From assembly GCF_905203285.1 (NCBI RefSeq), contig NZ_CAJKVK010000097.1:1-7487 (forward strand): DNA of 7,487 nt. Reading direction: 5' to 3'. The position numbers and the translations under genes are program-made. The stretch is from an uncultured Succinatimonas sp. (GTDB taxonomy: Bacteria > Pseudomonadota > Gammaproteobacteria > Enterobacterales > Succinivibrionaceae). The notes under the pieces were generated by a model. It was not told where the DNA came from, searched no databases, and worked only from the letters and a program-made list of their open reading frames with translations. Shown here piece after piece: positions 6,470-7,487 of this stretch (position 1 is its first letter; every line of letters begins with the position of its first letter).

Positions 6470-6485
6470 TTTATAATCTATAAAG
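6470..6485 (+). promoter_or_regulatory. -10 element with overlapping dyad, upstream of the Fur-type gene
   Basis: TATAAT at 6472-6477 is a perfect -10 hexamer 32 bases before the ATG. The nearest -35-like hexamer, TTGAAA (6445-6450), is 21 bases away, which is too far to be ideal, so an activator or weak promoter is possible. The hexamer sits in a 6-3-6 inverted repeat, TTTATA-ATC-TATAAA (6470-6484). The segment TTATAATC (6471-6478) also matches the left half of the Fur-family PerR box (TTATAATnATTATAA), while the right half matches poorly. Autoregulation by one of the two downstream proteins is plausible but inferred. Confidence 0.45.
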
Positions 6486-6509
6486 ATCCGGTTTTTTAAG
6501 AAGGCGGTT

Positions 6510-6956
6510 ATGCAAGATAACGATCCGATTTACAACGTAGGTCATTTGACCGAAGACACATTGCGCAAGCTTGAAGCAAGCGGTTTGCGCATGACTGTTC
6601 AGCGACGACATATTATTGATATTTTAATGAACAGCAGTTGTACTTCACCTAAAGAATTATGGTATGAGGCAAAACAGTTTGTTCCGGATCTCGGTATTGC
6701 AACCGTATATCGCTTGATCAATCGCCTTGAACAAATCGGAGTTCTTTCCAAAGCTCGTAATTTGGGAATGCAACCGCAGATCCCGGAGCTTGGTACTTTA
6801 ACCGATGCCCGCGGCAAAAATATAAACAGACAGATTAAATTAGCTTTAAATGAAGTGGTTCGTTTAGGCCTTATTTCTAAAGGTGTTATAGGCCCTAACA
6901 ATAATATCCAATTATCATTAGTCGGAAATAAAATTAATATTACGGTAGTGAAATAA
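6510..6956 (+). CDS. Fur-type winged-helix regulator with an atypical, metal-ligand-free C-terminus
   Basis: The first half is a Fur-family DNA-binding domain: L-R-x-T-x-Q-R-x-x-I-I-D-I-L at residues 26-39, then S-P-K-E-L-W-Y-E-A (46-54) and the recognition segment L-G-I-A-T-V-Y-R-L-I-N-R-L-E-Q-I-G-V-L (61-79), close to the canonical one. Usual Fur proteins continue with a His/Cys-rich dimerisation domain that binds the regulatory metal. Here residues 80-148 contain no His and no Cys at all; they include N-R-Q-I-K-L-A-L-N-E-V-V-R-L-G-L and an N/V-rich end. Length (148) is normal for Fur, and the other two frames in that stretch do not restore a Fur ending, so this is not a simple frameshift. 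An AAGG ribosome site lies five bases before the ATG. The gene is one base ahead of a DtxR-family gene. It probably binds DNA; what it senses, if anything, is unknown. Only the DNA-binding half is assigned with confidence. Confidence 0.85.
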   Translation: MQDNDPIYNVGHLTEDTLRKLEASGLRMTVQRRHIIDILMNSSCTSPKELWYEAKQFVPDLGIATVYRLINRLEQIGVLSKARNLGMQPQIPELGTLTDARGKNINRQIKLALNEVVRLGLISKGVIGPNNNIQLSLVGNKINITVVK

Positions 6957-6957
6957 A

Positions 6958-7404
6958 ATGACGAAGCAACAAGTTCCCACAGTTCAGGATGCTGTTACCG
7001 AGCCGGTTCCTCCTCGTGCCGGCATTATTGCAGAATCCGGAGAGAATTATCTTGAGACGATTTTAATTATAAAAGAGAGAAATGAGGACGGACTTGTTAG
7101 AGCTGTAGATGTTGCTAATGAGTTGGGTTTTTCAAAACCAAGCGTCAGCCGTGCTCTTGCTATGCTTAAAGAACGCGGGTTAATTAAAATCGCACCGGCT
7201 GGTGCTATTTTATTTACTCCTGACGGAAGGGCTCTTGCTGAACATGTGTTTGAACGTCATCAGTTGTTGACGGTTTTTTTAAAGAACGTAGCAAATGTTC
7301 CGGCTGATATCGCTGAACATGATGCCTGCCGTATAGAGCATGTAATTTCCGATGAAACTATGAATGGAATTCGTGTCTATCTTAAAGATAATAAGTTGAT
7401 TTAA
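6958..7404 (+). CDS. DtxR/MntR-family metal-dependent transcriptional repressor
   Basis: This 148-residue protein has a typical DtxR/MntR layout: S-G-E-N-Y-L-E-T-I-L at residues 27-36, a winged helix around 48-85 with F-S-K-P-S-V-S-R-A-L as recognition helix (58-67), and the metal-binding dimerisation domain with E-R-H (99-101) and H121-D-A-C-R-I-E-H-V-I-S-D-E-T. By alignment from memory, likely ligands are E33, H101, C124, E127 and H128, with N30 where MntR has Asp and DtxR has Met. Cys at 124 is the DtxR/IdeR-like (iron) choice, whereas classical MntR has Glu, so iron is slightly favoured; this is inference. There is no SH3-like third domain, so it is the short form. About 20 Pro/Val-rich residues precede the domain. 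The ATG is one base after the stop of the Fur-type gene, so the two are surely co-transcribed. Such proteins usually repress metal-uptake genes when metal is plentiful. Confidence 0.9.
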   Translation: MTKQQVPTVQDAVTEPVPPRAGIIAESGENYLETILIIKERNEDGLVRAVDVANELGFSKPSVSRALAMLKERGLIKIAPAGAILFTPDGRALAEHVFERHQLLTVFLKNVANVPADIAEHDACRIEHVISDETMNGIRVYLKDNKLI

Positions 7405-7424
7405 AAGTTTAATATTGAGTAAAT

Positions 7425-7438
7425 AGTTAGTAACCTAA
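7425..7438. promoter_or_regulatory. weak DtxR/IdeR-box-like motif
   Basis: AGTTAGTAACCTAA read on the - strand begins TTAGGTTA, the same as the first eight bases of the DtxR/IdeR operator consensus (TTAGGTTAGSCTAACCTAA). The second half is not preserved. It lies just after the DtxR-family gene and could serve whatever follows beyond the window. Low confidence. Confidence 0.2.
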
Positions 7439-7457
7439 AAGTTGCGAGTTTTTACTG

Positions 7458-7487
7458 ATCTAGTGTCTATTATATTAGACACTAGAT
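7458..7487. repeat. 12-bp perfect inverted repeat at the window end
   Basis: ATCTAGTGTCTA (7458-7469) and TAGACACTAGAT (7476-7487) are exact reverse complements around TTATAT. The repeat lies about 50 bases after the DtxR-family stop codon. As RNA it is a strong AT-rich hairpin and could be a terminator if a T run follows outside the window. As DNA it looks like a dimeric repressor operator (TGTCTA-N6-TAGACA). The end of the window prevents a decision. Confidence 0.6.

Noticed and set aside
6461..6477. Sigma54-like TTGGCAC before the regulator pair
   Set aside because: The -24 half (TGGCAC) is present but the required -12 GC element at the right spacing is missing.
6599..6901. - strand ORF opposite the Fur-type gene
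   Set aside because: It is an antisense shadow, and the + strand product has a clear Fur DNA-binding domain.
6734..6956. Frameshift explaining the odd C-terminus of the Fur-type protein
   Set aside because: A +1 frame read after the DNA-binding half stops quickly without Fur-like HxH or CxxC motifs, and the existing frame runs to a stop exactly coupled to the next gene.

Overview
The window is AT-rich bacterial DNA with every supported gene on the + strand. It contains seven protein genes and no RNA gene, CRISPR array or insertion sequence that I can recognise. The host looks like a low-GC anaerobic or gut-type bacterium. A low-GC gammaproteobacterium such as Succinivibrionaceae would fit the mix of a cold-shock-like fusion protein, CstA, a FeoB-associated Cys-rich peptide and an anaerobe-type DtxR protein. 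This placement is an inference from protein style only and is weak.

Layout. (1) Positions 27-3171 hold a two-gene unit: a large cytoplasmic Sel1-repeat protein, followed one base after its stop by a small protein resembling the plasmid pRiA4b ORF-3 (IS1096 passenger-like) fold. (2) Positions 3172-3564 are a gene-free stretch of about 390 bases, dense in inverted repeats, with a possible promoter at its left end. It reads like a long structured leader for the next gene. (3) Positions 3565-5304 encode a CstA-family carbon-starvation/pyruvate or peptide transporter, closed by a clear terminator. (4) Positions 5406-6053 encode a protein with a degenerate cold-shock-like N-terminus, a YbjQ-like middle and a C-terminal membrane anchor. 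(5) Positions 6122-6271 encode a 49-residue FeoB-associated Cys-rich membrane peptide, followed by a good terminator at 6359-6386. (6) Positions 6510-7404 hold two regulators in tandem, one base apart: a Fur-type winged-helix protein whose C-terminal half has no metal ligands, and a DtxR/MntR-family repressor with a Cys-x-x-Glu-His metal site. The window ends in a perfect 12-bp inverted repeat.

How they may work together. The right half looks like an iron-homeostasis neighbourhood: the Cys-rich peptide normally accompanies the FeoB ferrous-iron transporter, and both Fur and DtxR proteins normally regulate iron or manganese genes. No feoA or feoB lies in the window, so that link is inferred. 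The least ordinary parts are the apparently metal-blind Fur-type protein coupled to a DtxR protein, and the cstA leader with competing pairings.
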